Shown: positions 63,951 to 64,000 of the stretch, piece by piece | How positions within the stretch are numbered: the stretch's first letter is position 1 | Layout of the letters: every line of letters starts with the position of its first letter | NCBI GenBank assembly: GCA_013122435.1 | Contig: WYDT01000011.1 | Location: forward strand, 62,001 to 126,000 | Direction: 5' to 3' | DNA: 64,000 bases | DNA from: Chloroflexi bacterium AL-N1 | GTDB lineage: Bacteria; Chloroflexota; Chloroflexia; Chloroflexales; Roseiflexaceae | The notes under the pieces: model-generated | The model's input: the letters and a program-made list of their open reading frames with translations, nothing else | Database searches by the model: none | Told to the model about the DNA's origin: nothing | Made by a program: the position numbers and the translations under genes

Positions 63951-64000
63951 ATCAAGTTACTACTTGTGATGAGTGAACGCCCAATTGCTGAAGCCACTGC

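Overview
The window looks like a piece of a Chloroflexota chromosome, most likely class Chloroflexia. This rests on recalled family resemblance (DUF4914, a deoxyhypusine-synthase-like protein beside an agmatinase, secreted proteins with a PETGH-type C-terminal module, dodecin, Flp pilins, GAF-rich kinases), not on a search. GC is moderate, and the intergenic DNA and the 19-21 kb stretch are clearly AT-richer. The chromosomal origin is probably here: dnaA is followed upstream by a region with perfect DnaA boxes at 12698-12806, next to scpB.

Layout. 0-7 kb: a cut-off lipoprotein, tRNA-Leu(CAA) and tRNA-Pro(CGG) behind one consensus promoter, then a MacAB-like export operon with two tandem permeases. 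7-18 kb: HD phosphohydrolase, dodecin, Yip1-type membrane protein, SDR, dnaA-oriC-scpB, a GAF histidine kinase and an M23 envelope protein. 17.8-23 kb: an accessory island. A six-gene minus-strand operon carries a nucleoside-phosphorylase-fold effector fused to a Death-like effector-associated domain, a protein with two more copies of that domain, an EAD2-type ORF and three small helical proteins. A predicted membrane protein converges on it. This resembles an NLR-like conflict or defence system and is the main novelty candidate. 23.5-33.5 kb: lipoprotein, DUF488, a GH99-like secreted protein, cytochrome P450, F420/NADP-oxidoreductase-like protein, DsrE, guaB, and two adjacent broken genes (a metallophosphatase with two compensating frameshifts and an ATP-grasp gene with an in-frame TGA).

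33.8-44 kb: DUF4914 (PEPCK-like), a decayed tandem duplication of a PAS segment, a PAS-GAF NarL-type two-component pair, small regulators, an aldo/keto reductase, murI and a deoxyhypusine-synthase-like gene. 44-53.3 kb: speB and a largely housekeeping minus-strand block in the order nrdR, Mrr-like membrane protein, fabG, accC, Asp23, nusB, acpP, tatB, tatC, pdxH. 54.6-59.2 kb: a second accessory module of four plus-strand genes (alpha/beta esterase, ATP-grasp, circularly permuted ATP-grasp, GCS2 carboxylate-amine ligase). It looks like a ribosome-independent amide or peptide assembly pathway, and a degenerate M28-like membrane protein converges on it. 60.8-63.7 kb: two nucleotide-identical Flp pilin genes and a large secreted PPC-domain protein. 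The window ends in a possible structured RNA with a terminator-like tail.
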